A DNA stretch of 64,000 nt from a bacterium (GTDB lineage Bacteria > Zixibacteria > MSB-5A5 > CAIYYT01). The stretch is from positions 62,001-126,000 of the forward strand of contig JADJGC010000004.1 of assembly GCA_016708315.1 (NCBI GenBank), written 5' to 3'. This document shows positions 63,723 through 64,000 of the stretch, piece after piece. The position numbers and the translations under genes are program-made. The notes beneath the pieces are model-generated. The model was not told the origin of the DNA. It made no database searches and saw only the letters and a list, made by a program, of their open reading frames with translations. The stretch's first letter is position 1; each line of letters starts with the position of its first letter.

Positions 63723-64000
63723 GTGAAATACTCAAGACCGTTTGCATTGACCGTTGCGACTATAGTGAACTGCATAGTGATTTGCTCTGCATCTGCAATC
63801 GCCGGTATCTTTACTGGCCACGTCTATGATGCCGCCACCGGTTGGCCGATCCCTTGTGCCGAGTTAATCGTTGGAAACAACTTCATTTCAAATGCAATCA
63901 CTGTTACTACTGATTCTGCAGGCTATTATGTAACACCAACCATCGCTGATCTGACCGACTACACCGTGCTCGCTTCGGCTCCAGGATATGAGTCTACAAC
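63723..64000 (+). CDS. Secreted protein with carboxypeptidase-regulatory-like domain (cut by right edge)
   Basis: The first ~92 codons are in the window. A signal peptide (MKYSRPFALTVATIVNCIVI, ending SASA) leads to a transthyretin-like domain: IFTGHVYDAATGWPIPCAE, then VTTDSAGYYVTPTIADLTD and SAPGY. This domain opens many exported FCB proteins. GTG 63723 has GGAG 9 bp upstream; an in-frame ATG at 63708 overlaps that site and is less likely. What follows, possibly a dockerin end, is off the window. Confidence 0.75.
   Translation, partial: MKYSRPFALTVATIVNCIVICSASAIAGIFTGHVYDAATGWPIPCAELIVGNNFISNAITVTTDSAGYYVTPTIADLTDYTVLASAPGYEST

Overview
The window looks like a draft-quality contig from a Gram-negative bacterium of the FCB superphylum, most likely candidate phylum Zixibacteria or a close relative. 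This is inference. It rests on four secreted proteins ending in paired dockerin-like repeats (type G-D-x-N-G-S-G-x-x-x-I-S-D), a bacterial geranylgeranylglyceryl-phosphate synthase, an exosortase/EpsI pair, a deoxyhypusine-synthase-like protein and mid-range GC. No rRNA, tRNA, CRISPR array, transposase or integrase was recognised.

Layout. 0-4.2 kb (minus): a tight operon of tmk, a degenerate S41-peptidase homologue, a TSUP exporter, DUF1634, a HAD phosphatase and a sugar nucleotidyltransferase running off the left edge. 4.3-7.6 kb: ruvX-mltG, a DinB-fold protein and rtcA. 7.7-11.9 kb: an overlapping operon of a periplasmic protein, an NtrY-like kinase and a sigma-54 activator. 11.9-17.7 kb: secreted surface proteins, a beta-propeller protein, an NmrA-type oxidoreductase and a membrane protein. 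17.8-22 kb (minus): pgsA-pgpA-cinA-thpR-recA. 22-27 kb: a broken acetyltransferase, FabL-type enoyl reductase, then pyruvoyl arginine decarboxylase, a glycosyltransferase and a deoxyhypusine-synthase-like enzyme. 27.3-31.8 kb: recX, an internally deleted alaS, GGGP synthase, gmhA. 31.8-40.1 kb: a dockerin beta-helix protein, recF, dciA-like, gyrB, an unknown secreted protein, gyrA. 40.2-42.2 kb: decayed coding fragments, including a copy of the 5' end of the ICL/PEPM gene found intact at 45.3 kb. 42.2-48.1 kb: a 994-residue internally duplicated dockerin protein and small metabolic genes. 48.1-53.6 kb: two nucleotide-sugar epimerase/dehydratases, exosortase, EpsI, a UbiA-type prenyltransferase and a lipoprotein. 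53.7-57.7 kb: a dockerin beta-helix protein, a lipoprotein-like protein, MoxR ATPase, a membrane protein. 57.7-63.7 kb (minus): mnmG-rsmG-parA-parB-M23 peptidase-bactofilin, with one perfect and one near-perfect parS site and a pair of DnaA boxes. The right edge cuts a secreted protein with a carboxypeptidase-regulatory-like fold.

How it fits together. The gyrB/recF/dciA and mnmG-rsmG-parAB blocks are of the kind that sit near a chromosome origin, and the parS sites and DnaA boxes fit that. The 48-53 kb block looks like an extracellular polysaccharide/exosortase locus. The tight 7.7-11.9 kb operon is an envelope signalling system. Four otherwise recognisable genes (alaS, mnmG, a GNAT gene, a lipoprotein gene) are broken by indels or a deletion; two of them are housekeeping genes, so base or assembly errors are a serious possibility.
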